From a virus, in IMG/VR virus record IMGVR_UViG_3300020394_000862, positions 1-64,000 of that record: 64,000 nt of DNA. One strand, 5' to 3'. The translations under genes and the position numbers were made by a program. Within the stretch, counting starts at the first letter, position 1, and each line of letters opens with the position of its first letter. The notes beneath the pieces are model-generated. The model ran no database searches. It worked only from the letters and a program-made list of their open reading frames with translations, and was not told the origin of the DNA. Shown piece after piece: positions 1 to 8,827 of the stretch.

Positions 1-280
1 TTCTGTCTTCCGCATTGGAATATAGTCTATTGGTTGTCGATACGAAAAGTCTTAGTGCGTTTTCCTTTGCTGCAAAAACAACCTCATTTACGCTATAAGT
101 GCCATCGGGTACAAGTGTTTCGGCCACTTCATCGAAAGCAGATATATGCACTGCATGCGATGCGTTGTTTTTACCAGAAATGTCGAGTACGGTCTTTAAC
201 ACGGGCAGCACATCCGGTACCGTAGAGGTGTCACGGATAGATGCGGGTATTTCAAATACTGACGCTAAGATACCCTTCAT
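1..280 (-). CDS. Unknown protein, cut off by the left window edge
   Basis: An open frame starts at the ATG at 280-278 and runs to base 1 without a stop, giving at least 93 residues (start MKGILASVFEIPASIR). Its ATG overlaps the TGA of the gene upstream in an ATGA junction, the same coupling used by the next genes in this operon, which supports it as real. I recognise no domain in the visible part. It belongs to the minus-strand unit that begins with the promoter near 3344-3372. Confidence 0.6.
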   Translation of the reverse strand, partial: MKGILASVFEIPASIRDTSTVPDVLPVLKTVLDISGKNNASHAVHISAFDEVAETLVPDGTYSVNEVVFAAKENALRLFVSTTNRLYSNAEDR

Positions 281-1272
281 TGGGTCTCACCCAAAATTAT
301 CATAGCTTTTTCCTCATCACTTAAGTTACATTGTTTTACGAACTCAGACGGCGTTACCACCTGATTCTTTATTATATAATGGGTGTCTTGTTCAGTTACG
401 AGCCCCGGATAGTATTTAGACCCCACATCCATATTGTGATCAATCAGTAACCAGTAATTAGGGTCACTATCTAGTGTCACTTTCCATCCGAACTTGTCAT
501 CTACATACGAGCACCTGGCAGTCTCAATAACATCACCACTACTCACAAACGTAGACTCAAAGCCTTTTTTACTAAGCTGCCTATCTTCGATGCTCACCGA
601 AATATCTATTATCTTTTTGCTATCTTTATCAAAATATACTTTTGTTGTAAAAGCCGGGCGGTCACCGTTGTCGTTTATGACACCGTTTTTTGCGTAGACC
701 GCGATACAGTTAGTATACATGTTTAAATTCACGTTACGCATCACATGCATAGCCAGTGCCGGGGTTTCGCCAAAGTCACTTAAGAGCCCAGTCGTTGTAT
801 CGATGTAAAAAGTAGCATGCGTAAAGCCGTGTTTCGCGCCATATTTGTTTTTAATGTCGCCTTTTACGTCAACACGGATTAAGTCGTGCGAGGTCGCATG
901 TTCGGCAGTGACAGTCAACTCATAAACGGCTGTCGTTGAGGTCTCGCTCAAGTCTTCAAACTTACAATACGCGACCCCGTCTTTTGTATAATGCTTAGTT
1001 GGCTGATATTTGTCCATATCAATACTATTCATGAATATAGTACTAGCAAAATACGGCTTTATTTTGGACTCGTAAACCTGCCAACACCCGGTTATGACTC
1101 TGCTTGATTCGAGGTCTTCGCCGCGTGCCAGTGCACTGACGAACCCCAATATCTTCGACCCGTAACGATGTTCTTGTGTATGTGCGTCTGTAAGACGTGT
1201 CAGGACAACTGCTACTTGGTTCACGCCGGAGCGGCCAACCACTAAATTTCGCATGTCGGGCAATTTAATCAT
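277..1272 (-). CDS. GPA-repeat protein, third of a tandem trio
   Basis: 331 residues, unknown function. It carries degenerate copies of a short repeat of the form G-x-(L/I)-(N/S)-x-x-G-x-x-PA (for example around GVINDNGDRPA and GLLSDFGETPA), clearer in the two genes upstream. MORN-like repeats ending in GPA occur in phage and giant-virus proteins of unknown role; that is family knowledge, not proof here. Its start overlaps the previous gene by 8 bp and has GGAG nine bases upstream. The first 12 bases of the coding end (1261-1272) are identical to those of the gene starting at 3312, and both proteins begin MIKL, pointing to duplication. Confidence 0.7.
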   Translation of the reverse strand: MIKLPDMRNLVVGRSGVNQVAVVLTRLTDAHTQEHRYGSKILGFVSALARGEDLESSRVITGCWQVYESKIKPYFASTIFMNSIDMDKYQPTKHYTKDGVAYCKFEDLSETSTTAVYELTVTAEHATSHDLIRVDVKGDIKNKYGAKHGFTHATFYIDTTTGLLSDFGETPALAMHVMRNVNLNMYTNCIAVYAKNGVINDNGDRPAFTTKVYFDKDSKKIIDISVSIEDRQLSKKGFESTFVSSGDVIETARCSYVDDKFGWKVTLDSDPNYWLLIDHNMDVGSKYYPGLVTEQDTHYIIKNQVVTPSEFVKQCNLSDEEKAMIILGETQ

Positions 1273-2332
1273 CGAGGTCTTCTCCTAGCACGTATAGCCC
1301 CTTTTCGGCCTCTGTCATTTTTGAGCGCATTAGCCACTCTTCTTTACCAGACATTTTGTGTCCATGCCTTGCGTACACCCGCATAACAGACTTGCCCGCG
1401 TTGCTACTTTTAATAGCAGGACCGTACTCGTTGTGTATCTCAAAATTATCATCTAAGTAATAATGAGTAAGCAGGTTTGTTGTCAGGTAAACATGCGCAG
1501 CCGACGGGGTAGATGTTCTAGGCTTGCCGTTCACAATATAAGAGGTGTATGATTCTTCTCTCTTAACATTATAATCAATGGCAGGACCCTGTTCGTTATG
1601 TATGTGGCCGTCACGTGCGTGAACTGACAAGGTAAAGTCTCTCGACGTTCCGTAAAGCGCAGGTTCATCATGGTTGCGATGTAACTCGCCATCCCGTGCG
1701 CATATAATAAAGTTTCGGTATCCGTCACGATCATTTAATACTAGCGCGGGGCGATCACCATCACGGTGTAATTTACCAAAACGATTCAGGTATATCGACA
1801 AGCGAGTATTAGTGCCTATCGACAGACCTTTAGCAGCGCGTATAACTAGCGCAGGTTTGTCGTCTTCCGGCGTAACTATCTCAGCTCTATCAGTACAATA
1901 GAACTCAGTGTAGTGGGATTTGTAACCTCTGAAGTCAGAATAAATAACGACTTGGTTTAAGTCTTCGCCTACCTTATTGACCTCGAAACGTTGAAGCCAA
2001 TCAGCGTCAAGATCTGAGTCTTTAAGCATAAACATACCAAGAAATAGTGGGTGCACACTTAGCGCTTCAATAATAGTCAGCGCCAAGTCCTCCACATCGT
2101 TCAAGTACTCGCGGTTGTCAGGGCCTCCACGGTAGTGCAGAGCAAGTGTCTTTATCCTTCTCCCGATACCAGAATCATTCGTCTTACGTATAAGATCCGA
2201 AATGCTTTCCATATAGATAGCGCCGTCGTTTTTCAATCCCATCTCTAACAAATGATGATCTATATTGTTAGGCATCCCGGTCCGGTAAAACGCGGGCGTA
2301 TATGTCACAAGCGCGTGTTCGTCGTATCTCAT
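1265..2332 (-). CDS. GPA-repeat protein, second of a tandem trio
   Basis: 355 residues, unknown function. It has the clearest repeats of the trio: LHRDGDRPA, LHRNHDEPA, IHNEQGPA, IHNEYGPA and a degenerate EDDKPA, each followed by a short beta-strand-like stretch, spaced roughly 25-50 residues. The N-terminal third is repeat-free and contains a GGPDN motif also present in the next paralogue (KGGPNNSG). No signal peptide or membrane segment is visible. ATGA overlap with the gene upstream implies co-translation. MORN-like surface or protein-interaction repeats are the best structural guess; no activity can be assigned. Confidence 0.7.
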   Translation of the reverse strand: MRYDEHALVTYTPAFYRTGMPNNIDHHLLEMGLKNDGAIYMESISDLIRKTNDSGIGRRIKTLALHYRGGPDNREYLNDVEDLALTIIEALSVHPLFLGMFMLKDSDLDADWLQRFEVNKVGEDLNQVVIYSDFRGYKSHYTEFYCTDRAEIVTPEDDKPALVIRAAKGLSIGTNTRLSIYLNRFGKLHRDGDRPALVLNDRDGYRNFIICARDGELHRNHDEPALYGTSRDFTLSVHARDGHIHNEQGPAIDYNVKREESYTSYIVNGKPRTSTPSAAHVYLTTNLLTHYYLDDNFEIHNEYGPAIKSSNAGKSVMRVYARHGHKMSGKEEWLMRSKMTEAEKGLYVLGEDLDD

Positions 2333-3312
2333 GAAACCACCTCACCGTGTGATAGCGCAATCATTATTTCTTCAGTTTTAGTAACCAGCCCTAACGAACA
2401 CATTGCTTCAAATGTTGTTTCTTTGCCATGTAGGTAATAACTGGCGCTTCTAGGAGTTATAACAGCAGGGCCTACCGGATTATGCAGATCGCCTGTCTTA
2501 TCAAAGTGGACTACGCCGTCTACGGCAGCAGAGTCAACGTTTGCTTCGGATACAACAAACCCGTGCCGGGTAGTATCTATAGTCACATTACCGTATTCGT
2601 CACTTCTGGATCCCGACACTAACGTACCGTTTTCAAAGAACAGCTTAAGTGTGTAATCACCTTTATTCATATGAATCGCAGGTACATCACCTACGTTGTG
2701 TAGTTTTCCGGCAACTGCACATACTTCAATATGAAGAATATATTCCTGTGTTAGAGGATCAAATATCTTGACCTCAATCGCAGGCCCGTCTAAACGGTGC
2801 GGCATGCCGTGCAACATGTACATACTGTACTCGTAGTCAAAAACGTTAGACTCTCCTTCCAGACAATGGAAAAATTTAGCATGGACCGCAGGCCCATCTG
2901 TTTTGTGCAGGTGATTATTATCGTCTACTTGTATGGCAACCTTACCGATTGCTAAGGCTTCTGGACGTGACCCACTATTGTTTGGTCCTCCCTTGCGCCA
3001 ATGGAAAGAGCTACGGAAAACCTCGCCGCCCGGTATAGCTGTTATTTCTTCTGCATCACATACTATATCGTACCTAACACTGGTCGCTTCGGTGATAATA
3101 TCTTCTAATACATAAGCGATCCATTGTCGGTAGATATCAGTGCCTTGGGAAAGTTTGTCCTGGAGGCTTGTATCAAGCACCCACCACATTCCTTTTGTCA
3201 GGAATTTTTTACTAACTGATTCGTAGTTTATAACGGTATACAACGGGGCAGCCTCGCCTATTAAATCAATAATAGGGTCAGCCACAAATATCGGTTCTGA
3301 CAATTTAATCAT
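2329..3312 (-). CDS. GPA-repeat protein, first of a tandem trio
   Basis: 327 residues, unknown function. Repeats LHKTDGPA, HRLDGPA, LHNVGDVPA and LHNPVGPA occupy the C-terminal two thirds; a C-terminal ETTFEAMCSLGL segment precedes the end. The gene is promoter-proximal: a sigma-70-like promoter lies at 3344-3372. Together with the two genes downstream it forms a coupled set of diverged paralogues, so the three proteins are probably made in similar amounts and may act together. Confidence 0.7.
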   Translation of the reverse strand: MIKLSEPIFVADPIIDLIGEAAPLYTVINYESVSKKFLTKGMWWVLDTSLQDKLSQGTDIYRQWIAYVLEDIITEATSVRYDIVCDAEEITAIPGGEVFRSSFHWRKGGPNNSGSRPEALAIGKVAIQVDDNNHLHKTDGPAVHAKFFHCLEGESNVFDYEYSMYMLHGMPHRLDGPAIEVKIFDPLTQEYILHIEVCAVAGKLHNVGDVPAIHMNKGDYTLKLFFENGTLVSGSRSDEYGNVTIDTTRHGFVVSEANVDSAAVDGVVHFDKTGDLHNPVGPAVITPRSASYYLHGKETTFEAMCSLGLVTKTEEIMIALSHGEVVS

Positions 3313-3343
3313 GGCGTTTTACTTTTATAGAAATATTACATCA

Positions 3344-3372
3344 ATTCTATATTAGTATTACGCAAAAGTCTA
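3344..3372 (-). promoter_or_regulatory. Sigma-70-like promoter for the GPA-repeat operon
   Basis: On the minus strand TAGACT (3372-3367) and TAGAAT (3349-3344) are separated by exactly 17 bp, 4/6 and 5/6 matches to TTGACA and TATAAT. It lies just upstream of the start at 3312 and just after the terminator at 3407-3431, where a new transcript would be expected. Confidence 0.5.
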
Positions 3373-3406
3373 GATATTTAATTTTGTGCGGTTTGTTTGA
3401 AATGAA

Positions 3407-3431
3407 AAAGCGCCCTTTATATGAGCGCTTT
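3407..3431 (-). terminator. Intrinsic terminator after the 55-residue gene
   Basis: Inverted repeat AAAGCGC (3407-3413) / GCGCTTT (3425-3431) with an 11-base loop. Read on the minus strand the stem ends in a T-run. It lies 14 bp past the stop at 3445 and separates that gene from the GPA-repeat operon. Confidence 0.6.
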
Positions 3432-3444
3432 CTACTGCGGTACT

Positions 3445-3612
3445 TTATCGCGAGGATGAATCACTTTTTTCACTTACGAATTTGTTCAACTCGTTTGCTA
3501 CTTTAAGTACTTCTTCTACTTCGCATTTTTCTGATTCTTTAGATCCGGCAAGAACAATCTTAGTAGCTAATTCCAAAATGTCTGTACGGATTTCAAAGGC
3601 ATTCTTCGCCAT
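3445..3612 (-). CDS. Small acidic helical protein, 55 residues
   Basis: A 55-codon frame, MAKNAFEIRTDILELATK to SDSSSR. GGGAG sits six bases before the ATG (TTTTAC spacer), a GTAAATA late-type motif lies at 3653-3647, and a terminator follows, so it has its own complete transcription unit. The opening K-N-A-F-E-I-R-x-D-(I/V)-L resembles a short conserved protein I recall from T4-like phages, of unknown function. Predicted to be mostly alpha-helical. Confidence 0.65.
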   Translation of the reverse strand: MAKNAFEIRTDILELATKIVLAGSKESEKCEVEEVLKVANELNKFVSEKSDSSSR

Positions 3613-3646
3613 GTAAAACTCCCTAAATATTGTGTATTACTAGGAG

Positions 3647-3653
3647 TATTTAC
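3647..3653 (-). promoter_or_regulatory. Late-type promoter motif GTAAATA
   Basis: GTAAATA on the minus strand, 35 bp before the start at 3612. It is one of a recurrent set of (C/G/T)TAAATA motifs at similar distances from structural-type genes in this window; compare T4 late TATAAATA. Confidence 0.4.
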
Positions 3654-3676
3654 GATATTTTCACCTTTTGCGGCTA

Positions 3677-3982
3677 TTAGGCGAGTTCAATACCAGTTGT
3701 ATTCTGAATGTACATTTCTTCCATGTCTTTGGAAGGTGAATAGTACGACGTCAATGCATGGCGCATGAATACAACGGTGTCTGCCTCCGGGTTGCCGATT
3801 GCGTAGCTAAACGGCATAATTTGTCCTTGTCCCTGTATCGCAAGTCGGATGGGTTTTTCTATTATAAGACTACTGTCGTCCACAGACTTTACTTTGCCAA
3901 TGACTTCAGCGCCATTTGACATTTGGAACATGAATATTTTTCCAGGTGTCTCGTTCAATGAGTATGTAGGCTGTATGAGCAT
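3677..3982 (-). CDS. Unknown protein with Sm-like N-terminal strand pattern
   Basis: 101 residues. The segment FMFQMSNGAEVIGKVKSVDD followed by LIIEKPIRLAI has the alternating pattern and SNG-x-E-V-x-G-K-V signature of the Sm/LSm-type small barrels that occur in T4-like marine phages. This is pattern recognition only; it is too short and diverged to call Hfq. It follows nrdB by 13 bp on the same strand and probably belongs to that transcript. No catalytic motif is seen. Confidence 0.6.
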   Translation of the reverse strand: MLIQPTYSLNETPGKIFMFQMSNGAEVIGKVKSVDDSSLIIEKPIRLAIQGQGQIMPFSYAIGNPEADTVVFMRHALTSYYSPSKDMEEMYIQNTTGIELA

Positions 3983-3995
3983 GTGTGTTTCCTTT

Positions 3996-5120
3996 TTATA
4001 GTTTTATTTTGGATGCCAAATCTTTCATAAAGTTTTCAGGCACACGTTTGTCAATCTCACCAATAACGTAAGATTCAAGTTCTGTTTCTTGCGGTGCTGC
4101 CTGGCGTGTCTTGCCGGCAATCCAGCTCGTAGTCCACGGTAGCGGGTTAGCTTGGCCTGGAGAATACGGACTGTTTAGTTGAATAGCACGCATACGGTTA
4201 TGGCCAATCCACTCAACATAGTTACATAAAAGGCCTTCAGTTAAGCCTATCATTGAGCCTTCTTCAAACAGGAATTTAGCCCATTCTTTTTCTTGCTCGA
4301 TGGCTTCCACAAACAACGCATTGCACTCGTCGCGGGTTTCTTCACGTATTTTTGCAAAGTCCGGATCTTCTTTAGGCAGTGTCTTAATAGCGTTCTGGGT
4401 GAACATTAAGTGGATATTTTCGTCACGGCAAATAAACTTAATAACTTTGGCGTTACCTTCCATTTTCTTCTGTTCAGCGAATGCCCAAGAGCACGCAAAC
4501 GACACATAAAAACGAATGCCTTCAAGTGCGTTTACTGCATTTAGTGCCATCCATAGTGACTTCTTGTGCTCATAAAGACTAAGGTTATCATCATAGCCAT
4601 GTACGCGCACATAACAATTGTTATAATCAAGCACGTCATAGTACTTGGCAATTGACTTAGCACAGTCAACAATTGGTTGGATGTTGTTAATGCCGTCAAA
4701 TACTTCGCCTGGATCGGAATACACGTTACGGATAATGTGCGAGTATGATCTGTTATGGATAGACTCAAAGAAACTCCACGTCTCGATAAACGTTTCTGCT
4801 TCAGGCAAGGTAACAACCGGTAAGAACACTAAGTTAGGCGAGCGTCCTTGAATTGAATCTAACAAGATTTGTCTGCGCAAGTTATACGTGAAGATACGTT
4901 GCTCAGCTGGTGTGAGCTTTTTAAAGTCACGAACGTCTTTACTCAAGTCAACTTCTTCCGGCTGCCAAAAGTAGCCCACTTGTTGTTCAGTCATACGCTG
5001 AACTGTACTGTATCTAATTTTATCGTACCGCGCAACTGTCACGCCGTCATTGTCTGCATCCAAGAACGTGTTGCACTGCACGTTGGATTTTACGTTGTCG
5101 AGGTTATATACTGACTTCAT
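3996..5120 (-). CDS. nrdB: Class Ia ribonucleotide reductase, beta (radical) subunit
   Basis: 374 residues, the length of enterobacterial and T4 NrdB. It houses the diiron-tyrosyl radical used by NrdA to reduce ribonucleoside diphosphates for phage DNA synthesis. Diiron ligands are visible in order: D88 (LLDS), E119 and H122 (FFESIH), E200 (ALEGIRF), E234 and H237 (RDENIH), with the radical tyrosine Y126 in SYSH. The C-terminal tail that docks into the alpha subunit is present. The start overlaps the stop of the preceding endonuclease-like gene by 4 bp (ATGA). Confidence 0.97.
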   Translation of the reverse strand: MKSVYNLDNVKSNVQCNTFLDADNDGVTVARYDKIRYSTVQRMTEQQVGYFWQPEEVDLSKDVRDFKKLTPAEQRIFTYNLRRQILLDSIQGRSPNLVFLPVVTLPEAETFIETWSFFESIHNRSYSHIIRNVYSDPGEVFDGINNIQPIVDCAKSIAKYYDVLDYNNCYVRVHGYDDNLSLYEHKKSLWMALNAVNALEGIRFYVSFACSWAFAEQKKMEGNAKVIKFICRDENIHLMFTQNAIKTLPKEDPDFAKIREETRDECNALFVEAIEQEKEWAKFLFEEGSMIGLTEGLLCNYVEWIGHNRMRAIQLNSPYSPGQANPLPWTTSWIAGKTRQAAPQETELESYVIGEIDKRVPENFMKDLASKIKL

Positions 5121-6007
5121 TTACTCTTCCAAATGTATCGATCTTCATGTTGCATAAACCCGCGGTTCTCCCAGGCTTGCACATTGTCTTTGTAAGGGTT
5201 CAGGATTAAACTAATTTCTTTAGGGAAAAAAGTCGCCTTAAAGTATTCAGTGATGCGAGTTATTGCGGCATCTACGTGTCTGTCTACTTTTATTGCTTTA
5301 TTTATAATCCGCCACTTCCCTTGCGCTTCATTTTCGTAGTCAAAAAGCACAGCGGCTATAAGCTCAGTGCCACTATAGAGCCCTATACAGGTCTTACCAA
5401 CAGTAGAATCGTCAAAACTATACTTGTTGAAAAAGCTTCTGTATAAACCGACAGGCACGTTAACTACTTTAATGGAGTTAGGATGCACATGGCCCTTATG
5501 AGCCCCGTATTCTCTGTTTATGAAGCTCATAGACAGCGAATTCTTCTTAACCCAGTCGTACTCACTCACATGTAAGTACCCAAGCGCAGGTTTAGCGGAT
5601 ATACCGCGGTAGTTGCCTTGCTTATAGCCGACTTTGTTTTCGTCTATAACTATGTTTTCATCACCTATTAAACGACGCATATATGCGACAATTTGTTCGA
5701 AATAAGGCAAGGTGATCTTTTCACTAACTTCCTTATCAATAATGTCACTAATAGGCTCGCTAGGTGTGTTACACACATCACCGCCGCAGTACTTTGAATA
5801 GCCACGGCCAGACCACTTAGCGTGCTTGTCACAATCGTCACATAGCACCGCTTCATAGCTTTCGTTTATTACATGCCATTTCCTTTGAGTCCAAGTCGCA
5901 CTCTCCGGTAAAAACGGAGTTGCCATAAGCAACTCCTCCTGCATGTTTTTATTGGCCGCACTGCCCAACTCTTTGGCTGTCATATTGGATAGTGCTTCAA
6001 TATTCAT
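5117..6007 (-). CDS. Homing-endonuclease-like protein between nrdA and nrdB
   Basis: 296 residues from the ATG at 6007, chosen because it forms a TAATG junction with the nrdA stop; an in-frame GTG four codons upstream is less likely. The N-terminal half has a zinc-knuckle-like CDDC-x13-YCGGDVC segment after a WTQRKWHVIN block, an arrangement seen in phage homing endonucleases with a CxxC...YCS motif. The C-terminal half (IGLYSGTELIAAVLF ... ENRGF) matches the domain that follows the nuclease core in those proteins. T4 carries the homing gene mobE at this same site between nrdA and nrdB. I infer a free-standing homing endonuclease; catalytic residues cannot be fixed by eye. Confidence 0.6.
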   Translation of the reverse strand: MNIEALSNMTAKELGSAANKNMQEELLMATPFLPESATWTQRKWHVINESYEAVLCDDCDKHAKWSGRGYSKYCGGDVCNTPSEPISDIIDKEVSEKITLPYFEQIVAYMRRLIGDENIVIDENKVGYKQGNYRGISAKPALGYLHVSEYDWVKKNSLSMSFINREYGAHKGHVHPNSIKVVNVPVGLYRSFFNKYSFDDSTVGKTCIGLYSGTELIAAVLFDYENEAQGKWRIINKAIKVDRHVDAAITRITEYFKATFFPKEISLILNPYKDNVQAWENRGFMQHEDRYIWKSK

Positions 6008-8346
6008 TACAGTACACACCCTTCACAGTCATCGTCGTCGATAATCTCAACCGGTAACGGCTCTTCAACGTCGTCTTTCTTCTCAGTGCCGTCACCTTCG
6101 TTTGCATCATACGTGTTCGCATAATACAACGTTTTAACGCCGTGAGAGTAAGTGAAGTACAAGTCTTCAATCAACGTAGTAAGTGGAATCTTACTCTTCA
6201 TCTCGCCGCCATTAGCATCAAGAGTTTTGAAGTGTAACGGGTTATAACTTGTGTTAGCGGATATGGTCTGATCCATGTAGCGCTGTAACACAGCCATAAT
6301 AGACAAGTAACCACGCGGCGACTCTTGATCCCATAACAGTTCGTACTTGTTTTTGTACTTGTTGTACTCAGGCACTACTTGCTTAAACACACCGTGTTTG
6401 CTTGACTTTTCGCTAACAAAACCACGCGGTGGCTCAACACCGTTAGTAGCGTTAATAAGCTGGCTAGAAGACTCACTCGGCATACATGCCATCATCGCAG
6501 CATTACGAACACCGTACTTCTTCATATCAGTGCGCAGCGATTCCCAGTCCATGCGTAAGTTCAACGGCACCAAGTCATTAACGTTTTTATGCGCAGTTTC
6601 CCACGGGAATAAACCCTGTCCGTACTTGGTCTCATGCGATAATTCACACGCGCCTTTCTCTTTAGCTAACTGAACAGAAGCTTTAATGATGTAGAAACTC
6701 ATTGCTTCCATATACTCGTCAACTAACTCTAGCGCCGACTCTTGTGTATACCCGGTACCGTTCTTAGCAAGGAAGTATGCTAAGTTGTTGATACCTATAC
6801 CCAAAGTTCTAAACTCTCTAGTAGAAAGCTCAGCCTGGATAGCCGGATAGTTTTGGTATGATAACAGCGCGTCAAGGCTGCGAACAGCTAAGTCACACGG
6901 TTTCTCAAAGTCTTCGGGCTTATTAATTACACCCCAGTTAATCGCCGATAACGTACAAAGCGCAATACGGCCTGATTCATCATGTAGTGACTCAAAAGGC
7001 TTAGTAGGCAACGTAATCTCAGCACACAAGTTAGACATAGTCACAGGGTGTTTGGTTTGGTCAAACGAGCTGTGAGTATTACAGTGATCGATATTCTGCA
7101 AGTAAATTCGACCAGTGTTTTGTCTTTCATCTAGAAACTGCGACATTAACTCATACGCGTTGACTTTGCGCTTGTACGTAACTTTAGGTGACTTTTCTAA
7201 CTCACAGTAAAGCTTGGCAAATGCATCGTTATCGCCCGAGTAAAACGTGTCCCATAACTGCGGCACTTCACTTGAGTTAAACAAGGTAACATCTTGACCG
7301 GTTAGTGCACGCTCATATATTAGCTTGTTAAACTGAATACCGTAGTCTACATGACGCACGCGGCTTTCTTCAGTCCCTTTGTTGTTTTTAGCAACAAGAA
7401 GGTTTTCTACTTCGCCATGGAAGTATGGATAATACACAGTAGCAGAGCCGCCGCGTACCCCGCCTTGCGAACAAGACTTAAGTGCTGCCTGGAAATACTT
7501 AAGGAACGGGATAACGCCAGTATGCTCGACATCGCCGCCTCGTACTTTAGTACCAACCGGACGAATGCGACCGATGTTAATACCAATGCCCGCTTTCTGT
7601 GAAACGTAGTTTACAATGGCAGACGATGTTGCGTTAATTGAATCCAAGCTATCCGCTGACTCAATAAGTACACAAGAACTGAACTGCTTTTCGCGTGTTC
7701 TGGCGCCCGCTAGAACCGGTGTCGGTACACTAATCTTAAATTTACTCAATGCATCGTAGTAGTCCTTAACAAACTTCATACGAGTGTCTGCGGGGTAATC
7801 ATGGAACAACGTAGCAGCGATCAACACATAAGCCACCTGCGGGGTTTCAAAGTGCTCTTCTTTCACACGATCTTGTGCCAAATACTTACCTAACCACTGC
7901 CCCATACCAGCGTAACTAATATCATAGTCGCGGTCATGTTTAATGATTTTATTAAGATAATTTAACTCTTCGTCACTGTACCACTCTTTAAGTTCTTCAG
8001 TGTACCATCCCAGCGTGATATTGCGCTCAACAATTTTACGCAAGTGCCACGGCTCGGGTTGCCCGTATACTTCTTTACGCAAGTTAAAGTTCACCAACTT
8101 ACTCGCAACGTATTGATAGTTACTGTCTTCCGGAGTGATCAAATCAGCTGCGGTTTTAGTTAACGTTTTATGAATCGCTTGCGATTCCATCCCGTCGTAG
8201 AAGTAAAGCTTTGATTTAAGTTCTATTTGTGATGGCGAAACACCGGTTAAGCCGTTACATGCCCATTGTACTACTTTGTGGATTTTCTCGATATTGAAGG
8301 GCTCGAGTGAACCGTCACGCTTCTTAATGCGGATCTCTTCTGTCAT
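6007..8346 (-). CDS. nrdA: Class Ia ribonucleotide reductase, alpha (catalytic) subunit
   Basis: 779 residues from the ATG at 8346 (MTEEIRIKKRDGS), which aligns with the E. coli NrdA start; an in-frame TTG upstream at 8400 would overlap the preceding gene. An ATP-cone opens the protein (KRDGS-x-E-x-F). Active-site cysteines are in FSSCVLIE, MSNLCAEI and IALCTLSAIN, and the C-terminal redox pair is CEGC two residues from the end, spaced more tightly than in E. coli. It reduces all four NDPs with NrdB. The downstream endonuclease-like gene is translationally coupled to it. Confidence 0.97.
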   Translation of the reverse strand: MTEEIRIKKRDGSLEPFNIEKIHKVVQWACNGLTGVSPSQIELKSKLYFYDGMESQAIHKTLTKTAADLITPEDSNYQYVASKLVNFNLRKEVYGQPEPWHLRKIVERNITLGWYTEELKEWYSDEELNYLNKIIKHDRDYDISYAGMGQWLGKYLAQDRVKEEHFETPQVAYVLIAATLFHDYPADTRMKFVKDYYDALSKFKISVPTPVLAGARTREKQFSSCVLIESADSLDSINATSSAIVNYVSQKAGIGINIGRIRPVGTKVRGGDVEHTGVIPFLKYFQAALKSCSQGGVRGGSATVYYPYFHGEVENLLVAKNNKGTEESRVRHVDYGIQFNKLIYERALTGQDVTLFNSSEVPQLWDTFYSGDNDAFAKLYCELEKSPKVTYKRKVNAYELMSQFLDERQNTGRIYLQNIDHCNTHSSFDQTKHPVTMSNLCAEITLPTKPFESLHDESGRIALCTLSAINWGVINKPEDFEKPCDLAVRSLDALLSYQNYPAIQAELSTREFRTLGIGINNLAYFLAKNGTGYTQESALELVDEYMEAMSFYIIKASVQLAKEKGACELSHETKYGQGLFPWETAHKNVNDLVPLNLRMDWESLRTDMKKYGVRNAAMMACMPSESSSQLINATNGVEPPRGFVSEKSSKHGVFKQVVPEYNKYKNKYELLWDQESPRGYLSIMAVLQRYMDQTISANTSYNPLHFKTLDANGGEMKSKIPLTTLIEDLYFTYSHGVKTLYYANTYDANEGDGTEKKDDVEEPLPVEIIDDDDCEGCVL

Positions 8347-8356
8347 TTTCGTCTCG

Positions 8357-8815
8357 CTAGTTATTGTATCTCGGTAGGTCTTGACTACTGTAAGAGGCAA
8401 GTATTTTTCCTACTTGCAAGTCAGACACCGTACCGCCATCATAAGTCAGTGTATCTATAAACCAACCATGTGTGTTATTTACGATGACTATCCTGTCATA
8501 GCCTTCTTTTTCTACGTAATAAATCCCGAAATCGTCGTCGGCGTACGATTCTGAAAGACTTATTGTGTAGTAAAGAAATACGCCTAAGCCACAGGAACAG
8601 AACAGACTATCAGTAATCTGCTCCCACGGACTAGGCCAGTTAGACGGGGAATAGGGATCTAGTGTTTTGCCCGTCTCGATAGGAAACCTTGCAAACTTTT
8701 CACGCAAATGAGAACCTAATTCTTCAGCGCTTAGTACAGGCAGGTCAACACGCATTTTGCGCCACAGTGCCATAAAATCTTCAAAGTCAAGTTGAGTCCA
8801 ATCTGTATGTGTCAT
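8357..8815 (-). CDS. Unknown conserved phage protein
   Basis: 152 residues from the ATG at 8815, preceded by AGGGG with a six-base spacer; the GTG two codons earlier is not needed. The N-terminus is helical (FEDFMALWRKMRVDLPVLS), followed by a REKFARFP block, then SPWEQI and a CSCGLGVFLYYT segment, with a beta-rich C-terminus. This arrangement looks familiar from T4-like marine phages, but I know no function. It sits 10 bp ahead of nrdA and is probably co-transcribed. Confidence 0.65.
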   Translation of the reverse strand: MTHTDWTQLDFEDFMALWRKMRVDLPVLSAEELGSHLREKFARFPIETGKTLDPYSPSNWPSPWEQITDSLFCSCGLGVFLYYTISLSESYADDDFGIYYVEKEGYDRIVIVNNTHGWFIDTLTYDGGTVSDLQVGKILASYSSQDLPRYNN

Positions 8816-8827
8816 ACGCACCCCTGT

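Noticed and set aside
6007-6019. GTG start four codons before the ATG of the endonuclease-like gene
   Set aside because: It would place the start inside nrdA, while the ATG forms a standard TAATG junction at normal distance from GAAGGG.
3996-8346. Group I intron in the nrd genes, as in T4 nrdB
   Set aside because: Both reading frames are continuous at full family length with all catalytic residues.
8347-8400. Longer NrdA with an 18-residue extension from a TTG
   Set aside because: The extension overlaps the end of the upstream gene and the ATG at 8346 aligns with known NrdA starts.
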